Assembly: GCA_027943335.1 (NCBI GenBank)
Contig: BSBK01001119.1
Location: 847,001 to 911,000, forward strand
Direction of reading: 5' to 3'
DNA length: 64,000 bases
Source: Chamaecyparis obtusa
Lineage: Eukaryota; Streptophyta; Pinopsida; Cupressales; Cupressaceae
Shown here: one piece after another, positions 10,730 to 22,566 of the stretch
Layout: the number at the start of each line of letters is the position of its first letter
Numbering within the stretch: the stretch's first letter is position 1
Notes under the pieces: model-generated
Database searches by the model: none
Told to the model about the DNA's origin: nothing
Seen by the model: the letters and a program-made list of their open reading frames with translations, nothing else
Made by a program: the position numbers and the translations under genes

Positions 10730-11390
10730 GCAAGTTAGGGCTGTTTCATTGCATACCCGAAACAATGAAGACATTACAGTCCACAAAATGTTTGTGCTTG
10801 AAAGATGAACAAATAAAATTAAACTTCTAAATAACCAAAGCCGCTAACAATAAATTCAACACAGATATGTCCTCATTTCTGGGTATTTTAGCTCTCTAAC
10901 AGCTGAATACCAGATTACATAATAATGACAAAAGAAAAATAAACCCAACGTACTCAGAAATTGTAGCTGTGATTTCGCGGAGGGAATCTCTCTCGGCGCT
11001 GTTGAAAACACAAATGACAACGTTCTTGTTTTTTTTGCCCTTATATCTTGATGTGATTTCGCGGAGGGTTACGGTGCTGTTTAAAACACAAATGACAACA
11101 TTCCTTTTTTTTTTTGCCCTTATATCCCAACAACATCGCAATTGCAAGTTAGGGCTGTTTCACTGCATACCCGAAACAATGAAGACGTTACGGTCCACAA
11201 AATGTTTATGCTTGAAAGATGAACAAATAAAATTAAACTTCTAAATAACCAAAGCCGCTAACAATAAATTCAACATAGATATGTCCTCATTTCTGGGTAT
11301 TTTAGCTCTCTAACAGCTGAATACCAGATTACATAATAATGACAAAAGAAAAATAAACCCAACGTACTCAGAAATTGTAGCTGTGATTTC
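10730..11390. repeat. 414-bp tandem duplication in the CACTA subterminal region
   Basis: GCAAGTTAGGGCTGTTTCA starts at 10730 and again at 11144. The following text (ATACCCGAAACAATGAAGAC, AAAATGTTTRTGCTTGAAAG, AACCAAAGCCGCTAACAATA) is repeated in order and nearly unchanged, giving two adjacent copies of about 414 bp. Each leads into TTTCGCGGAGGG repeats. Confidence 0.85.
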
Positions 11391-11618
11391 GCGGAGGGTT
11401 ACGGCGCTATTGAAAACACAAATGACAATGTTCTTGTTTTTTTTGCCCTTATATCCCGATGTGATTTCGCGGAGGGTTACGGCGCTGTTGAAAACACAAA
11501 TGACAACGTTCTTATTTTGTTTGCCGTTATATCCTGATGTAATTTCGCGGAGGGTTACGGCGCTGTTGAAAACACACATGACAACGTTCCTTTTAAATTT
11601 TGCGCTTATATCCCGACA
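11385..11618 (+). repeat. 78-bp tandem repeats, three copies (CACTA subterminal)
   Basis: RATTTCGCGGAGGGTTACGG starts at 11385, 11463 and 11541, a strict 78-bp period. Each unit continues GAAAACACA.ATGACAA and ends with a ...TATATCC.GA box. Related units are at 10971, 11055, 5229-5440 and, inverted, 3325-3410. Multiple subterminal repeats are the known transposase-binding layout of CACTA elements. The open frames here only read through the repeat. Confidence 0.88.
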
Positions 11619-11763
11619 ACGTCGCAATTGCGACAGTGACAAATGTATTGTCGTCGCAAATTGCGATGGTGTCGGGCTATATTTGAAAAAAAAAGAGCAA
11701 AACCACATGACATTTGCCTGCCGTTGCAAATGGCCGTCGTAATTTCACCCCAAATGTATTAGT
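11619..11763 (-). mobile_element. Probable CACTA element terminus
   Basis: The minus strand starting at 11763 reads CACTAATACATTTGGGG and then TTACGACGGCCATTTGC, closely resembling plant CACTA 5' ends. The next bases inward carry CGCAATTGCGACAGTG-type palindromes, then the 78-bp repeats. This orientation agrees with the minus-strand transposase at 3411-4013. The partner end is not visible, either lost near 3310 or outside the window. The adjacent sequence ACT (11764-11766) would be one copy of a 3-bp target-site duplication if the call is right. Confidence 0.65.
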
Positions 11764-12290
11764 GACTGTTACATATTTAACCATTGTATATAGTCAAAAT
11801 CTCTTAACCGAGTGGACTCTGAAAGTCTTATGATGTATCATTCATAGAATGAACATTGTTATCCTGTCAACCCCATAGTGAATGCTGGTTGGATGATAAC
11901 TTCTACTCTAAAATCCTCTAACAAGGTCACACCTGACAGTGTGTTTGTAAACCTTTAACAAGGTTGGGTCTTAACCGACCTCACTTCAGAAGAGTGAACA
12001 ATTTTGGGTTGCCTGTCCCAGATGGTTTTTCCCTTTACAGGGTTTCTACGTTAAATCTCTTGTGTTATGTGTTGATTGTGATATTTGTTTGTTATCATTT
12101 TGTACATGTTACATGTTAGATTTGATCGGTAAATTGTTATAGTATTAGACTAGTAATCGGTAAAAGCACAAATAGTGAAAGTATTTATTGTTTACCAACA
12201 AGCAAAAATTAGAGAAGTTGTTTTGAATTATACATTTTGTTTTTTGGGTCACTGGATAACTGATTCACCCCCCTCTCAATTATTCTAACA
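11764..12290 (+). mobile_element. 5'-truncated copia LTR of the A family, plus orientation
   Basis: Reverse-complemented, this matches the A-family LTRs at 27368-28693. It shares TTTAACCATTG, ATCTCTTAACCGAGTGGACT, GTCAACCCCATAGTGAAT and the terminal TGATTCACCCCCCTCTCA, ending ...CTAACA at 12290. The 5' part is missing at the CACTA terminus, so the CACTA element probably inserted into this LTR. Confidence 0.75.
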
Positions 12291-13689
12291 CATCCAGAAA
12301 CCTCTATCTGGTGTCGCTTTAATGTTTCTCCATTGGATTCTACTGAAAGACCAGGTCGAGCATCCAGTACATGAGTGTGCTTCACCTGGTCAAGATGGTG
12401 GTTGCTATATTGATATGTTGCACTTCAGATGTCAGGATAAAGACATTCATGGTAATAAACACAAAAACATGCATGCATTATTTATGTTCAAATAGATATT
12501 TTACTTATAAAGACATAATCATAACTTCAAAGTAATTAATATAGTATTTTCATCCAAGTGTAGCATATTAAGTGTGTTTAAACCATAGTATCATCCTAGT
12601 GGCAGCATGCCACATAATGACAGAACTAAGTATAAAATTCTTTGAGAAAACATAACATAACAATGAAAAAGACCTAGCAAAGACTATCCTAGGGTGTCTA
12701 AAGTATGGCATTAATATGCCTCATCACGGGGCATCACATTAGAATTAACATATTTTAAATATCCTCTAATAAAGCTTCAATATAATAGTTAGACTATTAT
12801 TTAATCCTAGATGAATTCCTATTTAATTAGGAAATTAATAAAAGGAGAAATAAATTAGTATTCCTTATTGAAATCAATTAATATGTTTAAAAGTAGATGG
12901 TTAATTTTAGTCAATTGTATTCAAACTATAGTCACACTTAGTCAAACTTTTTATCCTAGTGTTCCTACGGTAAATCAATTAGAAAATTAAATTTGTGACT
13001 TTAATCTTAGAGAGAGGTTGATCAAGTCAATGTTGGTCATGATGCTCCTTAGACCCATTCAAGGTCTTCACCCTTAAACTGTAAACTACAACCGAATAGT
13101 TAAACTAGACAACTTTAGTGTTAGTTGGAAAAATTTTGATTGGTGTGTTTTGCTCAAATTTTTGGGCATGACAAAAATACTCAACAATTTTGTACAAAAT
13201 TCTTCACATCTTTGTACAATTATGGCAATTAATAATGCTTACTAATAAGATCTATGGTCATATCAAGTGTCCAAAGTGTCCAATGAATCCTCCTTTATGA
13301 TTCTCCTTAATTAGGTTTTCCTTCATGGAGATCCTTAGAATACACAACTAACTTCCCCTAAATAGCATCCCATCTAGGATTGTAAAACTTGACCACCTTG
13401 TACTATTTAAAGTAAGAGGATCATTGTAAGCTCTCCAAGCTTATTCAAAATCAGGATCCTCTAGATATGAACTCTTAAGTTCATAGAACCAAAAAAATTC
13501 AATCTACATCTCTGTCAACAAGTTCCACCTTCTTCTCATGGGATCTAAAATTGCATTAGACTTTCCACTCTTGTTATTCAAAATAAAAGTTCAACTCTAT
13601 ACAAACTCAACTCATCTAAAATGCCTTTGATTTAACTTTCCTTGACTATTCAAATACTATAAAACTTGTTAATGAGTAAATAAAATATA
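12291..13689. other. Spacer; one possible captured exon at 12296-12452
   Basis: One frame in 12296-12452 is open and of normal amino-acid mix (LHWILLKDQ, then GQDGGCYIDMLHFRCQDKD). It is followed by GGTAATAA, which could be a splice donor. I do not recognise the protein. The rest to 13689 is AT-rich with short duplications and no gene I can support. The last few hundred bases probably belong to the gypsy remnant that follows. Confidence 0.3.
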
Positions 13690-15010
13690 CTTTTTTGGCA
13701 AAAAAAAATTTCTCCATTTCTTCAATTCTTGAACTGTAACATAAAACTCCTAATGATAAACAAAATATCTTCTCTTTGCATTAAACTTTGTGTTGAGATA
13801 AGCAATGGGGTTAACCTTCTTAACTCAAAAAAAACTATAATTCAATTTTTAATAACATCACAATTTACTTGAAATAACATATTAAAATCTAGAAGTACCA
13901 AAATAGGTTTTATTATAACTTTTGTTTTCAACAAATCCAAACTTCTTGCCTCCCCTATAGTCATTTGAATTCTATTTTGTCTCCTCTCAATGTTTTAGTT
14001 GGTTAGTAAACAAATTTTCTTAACTTTTTGAAAATCTTATGGATACACATCAAATGTTCCTCTGATGACTTACTGAACATCAAAACATCATCCAAATAAA
14101 CAAAAACAAACTTACCCAAAAACTCTTTTAATACCTTGTTCATGAGCTGCATGAACATGCTTCATGGATTGGTTAGCCCAAAGGGTATAACTAACCACTT
14201 ATACAATCCATCTTTGGTTTTGAAGGTAGTTTTCCATTCATCTCCTTCTCTAATATAGATTTGGTGATATCCACTCTTGAGATCTATACTCAATTACTCT
14301 CAAATAATCCAGAATATCATCCATCCTTAGAAAAGGAAATCAATACTTGATTGTAATATTTTTTATGGATCAAGAGTTAGTATATATCATCTATTCTCCA
14401 CCCTTCTTTGGTGTCACTATGGCAAGTATTGTACATAAAATCACTTTAAATCAACCCCTTCTATAATATCTCTTGTACTTGTTTATTTAAATATTTATTC
14501 TATGTTAGAGTCATTCTATGGGCTACCTTGTTCATAAATTTATCTCCAAGAAATAGGTCCATCCGGTGACTTATATTCATCATAAGTGGTAATCCATAAT
14601 GTGCATTATGAGATACAAAAGCTTGAAACTAGTCCAAAAAATATGTAAGTTATCTAGGTACACTTCTACTTCCTCTTTGTTATCTTTAAGAATTAAAGAA
14701 AAATACATATGCTCATGCTTCATTCTATCTAAAAAAATTATTTTTTCTACAAAACGTATTCTTTTATTACAACACACATTTTCCTCTACTTCCTTCAATG
14801 CCTTCATCTTGTGGTGAACTCCATCCTTTGTCAAAGAATAGGTATTTATATACCCATGATGTACTGCATGATGTTCAAATCACCATGGTATCCCTAACAA
14901 AATATGAAAAAAATCCATAGGCATAATATTACATAATACTTCATCATTACATAATACCCCATCATGATTATGTAACAAAGAAATAGGGATATGGGGGATG
15001 GCCCTATCTC
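13690..15010 (-). pseudogene. Ty3/gypsy pol remnant: protease, reverse transcriptase, RNase H
   Basis: Translated on the minus strand in shifting frames, the following appear in pol order. A protease tail at about 14940-14830 reads MPMDFFHILLGIPW, then NTYSLTKDG. The RT N-terminus at about 14540-14450 reads KVAHRMTLT, then NKQVQEIL. The RT core has [11 protein letters not shown] (about 14200-14165) and the catalytic box FVYLDDVLMFSKSSEEH (about 14115-14065). RNase H at about 13815-13690 reads NPIAYLNTKFNAKRR and ELKKWR. These motifs are diagnostic of plant gypsy pol. Stops and frameshifts are frequent. Integrase is not seen. The piece is cut at 15215 by the insertion of element E. Confidence 0.8.
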
Positions 15011-15330
15011 CTTAGTCATATTTAGAAGGAAGATAACCCGCTAGGCTCAAGGAGACCCAAGCACTAAATGGGTACAATAATCCTTTGCTCAAATAGAAGA
15101 ACGTGGATATGTAAAATGGAAGATGGAGTGATGGATGTAATATATAGGAAAAAATGGGGAAGGAGGTTGACTTTTAGAAAACATAGACAGACAAAAATCA
15201 AATATACAAGTTATGATATCTATAGACACCTAAAATTCCTTTTTAAAAATAAATATATTTTATTTTACAAGAACCCCTAATGACATCATCATTAATTAAT
15301 TAATTAATTATTGTGCCATTATTCTCTCCT

Positions 15331-16557
15331 TGTTGGAATAAGGAGAGATATGGTACTGAGAGGGGAGGGGTGAATCAGTGCCCACAAAAACTTTAACTCA
15401 TTAAACCTTTCAGATCTACAATAGAAAATAGTGATAACCTTCCAAAATAACTTGTATCTAATACATGTATCATTCGTCCATTCAACATCTCAAAGTAAAT
15501 AACATGAAATCAACAATATAACAGTCACATAACACAAGTATTTTGGTAACGTAGAAACCCTTGTTAGAAGGTAAAAACTGCGGTGGGGATGACACCCACA
15601 AATTCTTCACTACTGCAGATAGAAAAGGTTTGCCTATTAGGGCTACAAGTTTTTATCACTTCTGGTGATCTTACCCTATTAGGAGTAACATATTAGATCA
15701 GCTAGATCTACCTATTCATAGGATTTTAACAACACTAATGAAGTGTGCACTTGGTTAAGAGATTTACATAAGACTCTCAAGTCAACTCTGTTAAGAGATT
15801 TAGCCAAAAACTTTATTACAATTGTTAGAAAGAAATAGGTAATTATCTGCTAATTGACAACTTAATTGTTTGATATAGATCAATAAGTACTAAATATATT
15901 TCACACTTACTATGATGAATCTCTTCTCTAAACTGCTCAGTTAACTTGCTCTGATTCTGCTTAATCTGATCACCACTGTATACCATTCTACTCTGTCAAC
16001 TAATAGTCTTGAAGTTAGGCAAGTGCTTCAAGTGCTCCTTAATTCATACATTAGTTCACATCACAAATGATGCAAACATACATTTATATAGCATACTACT
16101 TTATGCCGCTTTAACAAAATTAGGTTACAAATCTTAGACAAAAACCCTAAGATCTATGGTGTACAAAAATGACCTAGATCAAACTATTACATAAGATATA
16201 CATTGCATTTAATGAATATCTTGACAATAAATATTCCTCGATCTTGGTAAAACATTTTTTGATCTGTTGTAACCATTTGCATAGAATAATGTGCCATTCC
16301 TGATTACTATGTTGTTTCCTGTGATCATCGGTAAACACTGTATAAACTGCTCGGTGTATACTGGTGCTCGGTGTTTACTATCACTCGGTGTCAGTGTTTG
16401 CTGGTGCTCGGTAAACTACCTAATTCTCGATGTATATGCTTAACTGACTGGTTTGCTTTTCTTCTAGTTATCGACTAGCTCAATTTAAGTAACCGACTAA
16501 TATAATTTCATAACCTTTGATACTAACGACAACCTTTAATGCTCAATAGAGATAACA
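15331..16557 (-). mobile_element. Solo copia LTR inside the E 5' LTR
   Basis: The insert begins TGTTGGAATAAGG and ends GATAACA, flanked by CTCCT at 15326-15330 and 16558-16562. Comparison with the E 3' LTR shows uninterrupted host sequence (TTCTCTCCTATTTTAATT). It carries the GAGAGGGGAGGGGTGAATCA motif near its left end, like the minus-strand copia LTRs A, B and C. A TATATAAA-type box on the minus strand at about 16083-16093 supports minus orientation. No internal coding region is present. Length is 1,227 bp. Confidence 0.88.
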
Positions 16558-16910
16558 CTCCTATTTTAATTAAAAATATTTAATTAAGATGCCCCATCCC
16601 AAAAATATTTAAATCTAATTTAAATATTTAATCCCTATTTATTAAATAAATATTTAGTAAATATTGTCACCAACTTTAAATAAATTTAATATTTATTTAA
16701 ATCCCTAAATCCTAGATATCTTCTAAAAATCGCTAAACCTCTACACTCTTCTAGAAAACCCTAAACCCTTATCCTAACTTTGACCTTTGAGCCTAACTCA
16801 ACCTTGATCCATTCAACCCATGAAAGTCAATCCTTATCTATTTGACTCGACCCCTAACCAAACCCCTAACTCTGACCCTCCTTCCTAACCCAAGCCCTTG
16901 GCTTGAATCC

Positions 16911-16918
16911 TATAAATA
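16911..16918 (+). promoter_or_regulatory. TATA box of the E 5' LTR
   Basis: TATAAATA lies in GAATCCTATAAATACT. The same box occurs at the matching place in the 3' LTR (44382-44389), marking the U3/R boundary region. Confidence 0.65.
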
Positions 16919-17496
16919 CTTCTCCATCCAAGAACAAAGTATTAGCTTAGTTGTTATCATTCATGCATTGTTATCATGCTCATTTACTTCTAGATCATTT
17001 TAGCTTAAATCCTAATTGTTAGATTTCTTCATGTTTTTCATGTTCCTAACTCATCTTATCTTAGTATTAATGGATTAATCTAGTTTATTTCATTGTTTTT
17101 CATAGCATTTTCATCATCTCACATTTATCATTTGGCTTAAAATCAATCTAGCATAATCATTCTTAGCTTAATTTGCACTTTAGCTTCAATAGGCTTCTTG
17201 GGACTCTAGGGGCAAATCAGGTGTTTTATACCTGATTATGTGCCACTATGGGGTTCTCATGGTCCCTATCTGATCCTAAACCTTCCTAATCTACATTAGG
17301 GAGATGCTCCAAGTCTTTTGAGAGCACACCCACATCCCTAAATCAAGAGCAAATCGAACGGTGACATGGTGCTCTCGTTAAGCTCTATCTGAAGTGTCTT
17401 TGCAAATTTTTTTTACTATATGCTAGGAATATTATGTTAGGATAATTTCTTAATTTCTATGCTTTTTCCAAATAGGTTAGGTTTTCTCTGATCACA

Positions 17497-17518
17497 TTTT
17501 GGCATGCCTGGTGGGACT
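17497..17518 (+). other. Element E primer binding site region
   Basis: Directly after the LTR end (ATCACA) comes TTGGCATGCCTGGTGGGAC. It starts with TGG, as needed to pair with a tRNA 3' CCA. I could not name the tRNA from the sequence alone. Confidence 0.6.
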
Positions 17519-19679
17519 CAACATGCTTCTAAACTATTTTTTGTTTTGTTTTTGGCCAAAAAACTCACTTTTTAATGCCTCCTAGACAAATTTTGCTATG
17601 GTGTCATACAAAAATTCATCCCTCACATGGATTATTGTATGGATAGTTCCCAATAGTCCTTTAATCCATTTTTCATGTTTTTAAGGCATTTTTTCCATTT
17701 TTTTTTACTTTCTAGCTCAAATGTCATATGGGTTATGCCCAAGTGTCATATGGGGGCTCATAAAATGTCATATGACACTTTAAATCAAAAAAATCCCTGG
17801 TCTCAAGTGTCTTATGGGAATCAGAGGACTTGTATGAAGCCCTAAACTTGGGTTTTAGTGACTTTTTGGGCCTGTTTGGGGATCCTAGTGACCCTAGGCT
17901 TAAAACTTGTAATTTTTTACCCCATAATATTGTAGGTACTTATTGGAGGCCAATTTCTCACCAAAAAACTAAATCCTTAAAGCTAATTAACCTTCTTTAA
18001 TGTTTAGGAACCTAAAAACTTCATTTATTTGGCTTAAAATGAACTTCTATTCACTCTTGAACACCTTAAATGGAACAAACTGCAAATCTTTCCTAAATGT
18101 TTCCTAATATTTCCTAAACAATCCTAATAATTCCTATTTGATCCTAAATAAAAAAAAATCATTCCTAATGTCTTTCATTTGGCTAAAAATAACTTCATCC
18201 ATGCAAATCTAGAGTTTTTAGGGTTCTTTCATGCAAACTAGGAACACTTCAAAGATTTCAGTGCTTAAAAAGGACTAAAACTGCATCTCATTCCTAATTG
18301 GTTCCTAATCAATCCTAAGCTGTCCTAAATGTTCCTAAATCAATCCAAATGCATTTTTATTGGTTAAAACAAACTTCCTTTGCAAAATCTTGAATGTTTT
18401 CTAAGTTTCATGCATTGACAAAGGCAATCTAGGAAACTCTTTTTGGGCCAAAAAACTGAATTCTAGAGCACAAAGTCTTGAATGAATCTAAAGAAATGAA
18501 CCAAAGTCAAATAAAAGAGTCATTTTCTTGGAGTCTTAAATTCAAACACAAATCTTTAATGTCCTAAAGTTGAAAGTAAAGTATTTTTATTTCATTTCAA
18601 AATTCAAATCAGGATCCTCGAAAGCAAACTCAATCTTGAATGCATAAAGGAGAAAAACTTGCAATATCTTTTCAAAATATTTCTTTTCTTCAAGAAATGA
18701 AAAAATCAAAATCATAAATGAATGTGTTTTCAAGATTTCATTTCAAAATCATTAAATCAATTTGGCAAAAAATTCTTCATGGTGTGCGTCTAGGAGTTTC
18801 AATTCTACAGAATCCTTGTTAGCTAAGTGATGTAAAAAAGGTTGAACTTAGATGAGTTCACTTATTTTACTTCTAGAGAAGCCTATCTAGAGAGAAAAGT
18901 GCTTCCTCTTTGGAGAATGACTTCAAATCGGTACTTCCTTGGCTGGTATGTAAATAAAGCATTGAGAAAACCCTCACTTCATCCCCTCAAGCTTGGGTGA
19001 TGTGTGTTGATGGTAGCCCAAGGTAGGTGAATATCCCTACTATTTTGGCATGGTCAACTAGGCTCTTAAGTGAGTCACACATGTAAAAACTGATTGGGAG
19101 GACACCACAAACCAAATTAGATACTTGTTAAATCAGAGGCTTCCCGTTCTACTCCTGAAGGTATCAAAATCATTGTGCAAGGACTGATCCAAGTGGTTTC
19201 CTATATCACCTTAAGATTACTCACCATATGTATTCCTTTTTTGGGATATCAAGTTGTGGGCAAATATTTTGATACTATCCTATCTTCTAGGTAGTTCTTG
19301 CTTGATGTGTTTTTCAAAGTTTCAAACTCAGTGAAAAACATCTATTGAAACATACACAAATGAAGAGTTCTACACACAAATCCCTTTTCCATGTCAGTCA
19401 AAATCATCCAAAATCCCGAAGTCATCCCAGCTTTTAGAATCTTGTCATCCTAGTCTCCTAATCATGGTCTTCCAATCATATTGCATCTAGTCTTGTCCTC
19501 CTTTCCTCCTATCCTAGATTAGCACAGTCATCTTGGTCATCCCCCATCCCATGTCTGTCTTCTACTAGAGTTGTCTTTCCTCCTATCTTGAGCCAAATCC
19601 AATCCTAGTCAAATCCTTCCAATCTTCCAATCCATCTGCATCCTTCATCCCTATCCAACTCATCTGCAAGTCAGCATAT
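17519..19679 (+). other. Element E leader, no gene seen
   Basis: The leader is long and non-coding. It has a GTCATATG motif recurring at about 17720-17780 and a degenerate CCTAA/TTCCTAA-rich section at 18090-18345. The strand composition becomes C/T-rich towards 19400. No domain or RNA gene is recognised. Confidence 0.5.
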
Positions 19680-22450
19680 CTCAAAACTATTATGATGAGT
19701 GTGGTTATTATGTCTCTTCTCTTATTCCATCCTATCTCGATGATGATGAAATTCTTGTTGATCATAATGAGCACACTGAAAACCTTAGAAAGCTTGCTCC
19801 AAAAATCCTCTAGTATCCAACAATTCCTCCATCCTATCCTAATGATGATGAAGGTCTTGTTGATCATGATGATTATTTTGAAAACCTTAGCAATATTTCT
19901 CCAAACATCCCCCAGAATCCAACCATTCTTCCCAACTATCATATCATGCCTTCATACATATCTACTAGTTCTTCTTATCTTACCTTTGACAATGGAAATC
20001 CATTATCCTATTCATCCACACCTTCTTCCTAGATTGAGCCTACATATCTTCTATATACATCCTTCATACCTCCATTTCCTTCTGTGGTTGTATCCCAATC
20101 ACCATCTTTTCATAAAAACACTAATAGCTACATCCCTCATCCAAATCCTCCATCTCCTTATCCTCCAACCCATTTTCAAATTGAATATCATAGTCTTCCA
20201 ATCCATTACTTGATCCTCCATCCTATCTTGATCCACCATCCACTATATCCTATCTCAATCCAACATCTTCCATTCTTGCCTACATTTCCACAAGTCCCCT
20301 TCCACAAGAATAATGCATCCCTCAATCCGCTTCATATCATATATCTCAATCCACCATCCCTACCTCATCAACTAGTCCATCAAGTTCACAAGCTTCCTCT
20401 AAACCTACCTATGTGAACTATCTAGTCATGCCATCCTCCAATTCCTCTTCAACACCGTCATCCGCTCAAGGAAATTCACAATATTCCACTCCACCTTCAT
20501 GTGAGGACTATCCTAGATCCCCATCTTCTACACATTCTAATCCTTCATCTCAATCTCCATCACGAAAGTATCCAAGGAGTTTCAAAAGGAAGCCAACAAA
20601 AAATCCCACTCCTAAAGTTGAAGATTTGTGTCATCTTAATCATTCATGTGAAACCATCAGTGATGAGTCCTATCCATGTCCTACATCCATCATTCCTCCT
20701 CCATCACTTCCATCTATTATCCTTCTTCCATATATCTCACTTATTGATCCTCTTCCATCTCCTAGCATCATTGGTTCATTTCCATACATTGACTCCATCC
20801 AATCCCCACCAACATCTCCTTCTAGCATTATCCAAACCACATCCGATAAGCCTCATGAGTTCACCCTTTTTCCTATCATCACAATTGTAGAATCTCCCAT
20901 CTTTCCATCCACTTCTTCTGAAGAGACCATCCATAAATCCTCAAGTACTCTATCCACACCAATCCAATCCAGTCCAAATCTTGTCCAAAATCATGTTGAA
21001 GTACCCATAGATGAAAATCAAGATCCTATCATCCCAATTCCTCCAATTCAAGATCCTCCCATCCTAATTTCTCCATTTCAAGATCCATCATCAGCCCCCA
21101 ATCCCAATCAAGATCCTATCATCCCATCCTCTCCACTTGATGACCCTCCAATCAAAACTTTCCCACTTCCATCACTCTATCCTCATGGTCCACTTACATT
21201 TGTCAAGGAAATCCCACTCGAAGAAGAAGAGATCAATTTCATATCTTCCACTACAACACCTAAAACTTGATTTTTATCTTATTCCCTAAGTCAAAAATAT
21301 CTTTGTTTGGATAAAATGCTCAAGAAATTGAATTATCATGGAAAAGGCCTAGGCACTCATGAAAAAAGGAAATCTAGAGCCCATACAGGACAAGAAACAT
21401 CCAAAATCACATGGAATTTGTCATATATCTAAAGAAGGCACTTCCTCCAAAAATGTTGGTACAACTAAAGCTAGATTCAAGTATTCTTCCAAGAACATCA
21501 TCACATCTTCCCATCATTCCTCCAAATCATACAATGACATTCCTCATCTTCCATCATTGCAATCGAAGACAACCTATCACATTCCTCCTTTATCCTCTAA
21601 ATCCATCTTGGGTCCCTGTGTCCCAAAGTCTTCCAATACATATCCTCTGCATACCAAATCCATTTTGGGCCCTTACATCCCAAAATATAATCCCCCATCT
21701 TATCCTACTTAATCCCCCACCCATCACAAAAATCCAATCCCTAGTCAGGATCAACAAGGGCACATTCCCACATCTCCTATCTACCAATCTCCTTCCATCT
21801 CTCCATCCATATCCCCTCCATCTCATACATCTCCTCATATTCCTTCCAATTCTCCTTGCAATAATTTGGATGCCATATCCAAGATGCATAAAGGGAAATA
21901 TCCAAAAAAATCCAAATATTTCCATGTCCACTCTAAAGGACATGCTCAAGAAAATAAAAATCCAATCAAGAAATCTGATGCATCCCAATGGCCACAAAGG
22001 CCCATCAAAGTAGAAGCAAAATCTAATGCATCCCAATGGCCACAAAGTCCAATGCATTCAAATGGCCATAGAAGCCCACCCAAGAAAAAGAAAAAACTAT
22101 GTGGATCCCAAAGAAAAAAGATGTGATGAATCTAAAAGAAACATCCACAATGGCATCTAAGGTTGCTAATCCACCAGCTACTCAATCTTCTCCTCCATCT
22201 CCTAAAACTATTTTGGGTCCCTATGTCCAAAAATATCCTAGAAAAAATCCTCCATCATATCCACATCTATCATCCATCTGTCATCCACATCATCCACCTT
22301 CCTCACAACATGTGCCAATGTTGGTCCTAACAACATTTTCTTACCATGATCACTTTCCATCACTCCATCCAAACACTTTCTACCACCATCTCTCTCATCC
22401 CATGCATATTTCCCATTTCCCCTATCCAATCCATGCCTTTGCATAATCCA
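19680..22450 (+). pseudogene. Element E internal ORF: Pro/Ser-rich polyprotein segment with G-patch-like motif
   Basis: The coding frame can be followed through several stops and frameshifts. It starts with two tandem acidic repeats of about 35 residues (YLDDDEILVDHNEHTENL and YPNDDEGLVDHDDYFENL, 19725-19900). The frame shifts near 20300 and continues open at 20413-21270 as a Pro/Ser/Ile-rich chain with an NQDPIIP repeat (about residues 202-245). Next comes KKLNYHGKGLGTHE at about 21319-21360. One frame over it continues as GNLEPIQDKKHPKSHGI, together a G-patch-like module. A motif KSILGPY(I/V)PKY occurs three times between 21595 and 22250. There is no CCHC knuckle, DTG/DSG protease, RT or integrase. 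Known context: G-patch modules lie near protease in some plant gypsy polyproteins. The function of the rest is unknown. Confidence 0.55.
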
Positions 22451-22487
22451 TCCATCCCAATAAAGATGTACCAACATCCAACAAATC

Positions 22488-22566
22488 AAAAGGTCAAAAA
22501 AAAATTAGAAGGTCAACAACAAATCAGAAGGTCAGCAACAAATTAGAAAGTTAGCAGCAAATCAGA
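22488..22566 (+). repeat. About 20-bp tandem repeat (AAATCAGAAGGTCAGCAAC type)
   Basis: Four degenerate copies of a phrase like AGGTCAACAACAAATCAGA follow each other at 22488-22566. Confidence 0.75.

Larger units (their letters stand above)
15221..17496 (+). repeat. Element E 5' LTR (split by a solo LTR)
   Basis: It aligns along its length with 43920-44967: AGACACCTAAAATTCCT, AACCCCTAATGACATCATCA, CCAAGCCCTTGGCTTGAA, TCTTGGGRCTCTAGGGGCAA and the end GGTTAGGTTTTCTCT. The first bases are TA where the 3' LTR has TG. A TATAAATA box is at 16911-16918. Net length without 15331-16562 is 1,044 bp. Confidence 0.88.

Noticed and set aside
19583..19942. Minus-strand 119-codon frame
   Set aside because: Antisense to the acidic repeats of the E ORF; its content mirrors the duplicated plus-strand repeat.
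21590..22057. Minus-strand 155-codon frame
   Set aside because: Antisense of the pyrimidine-rich E body; Trp/Arg/Gly richness is what C/T bias produces on the opposite strand.
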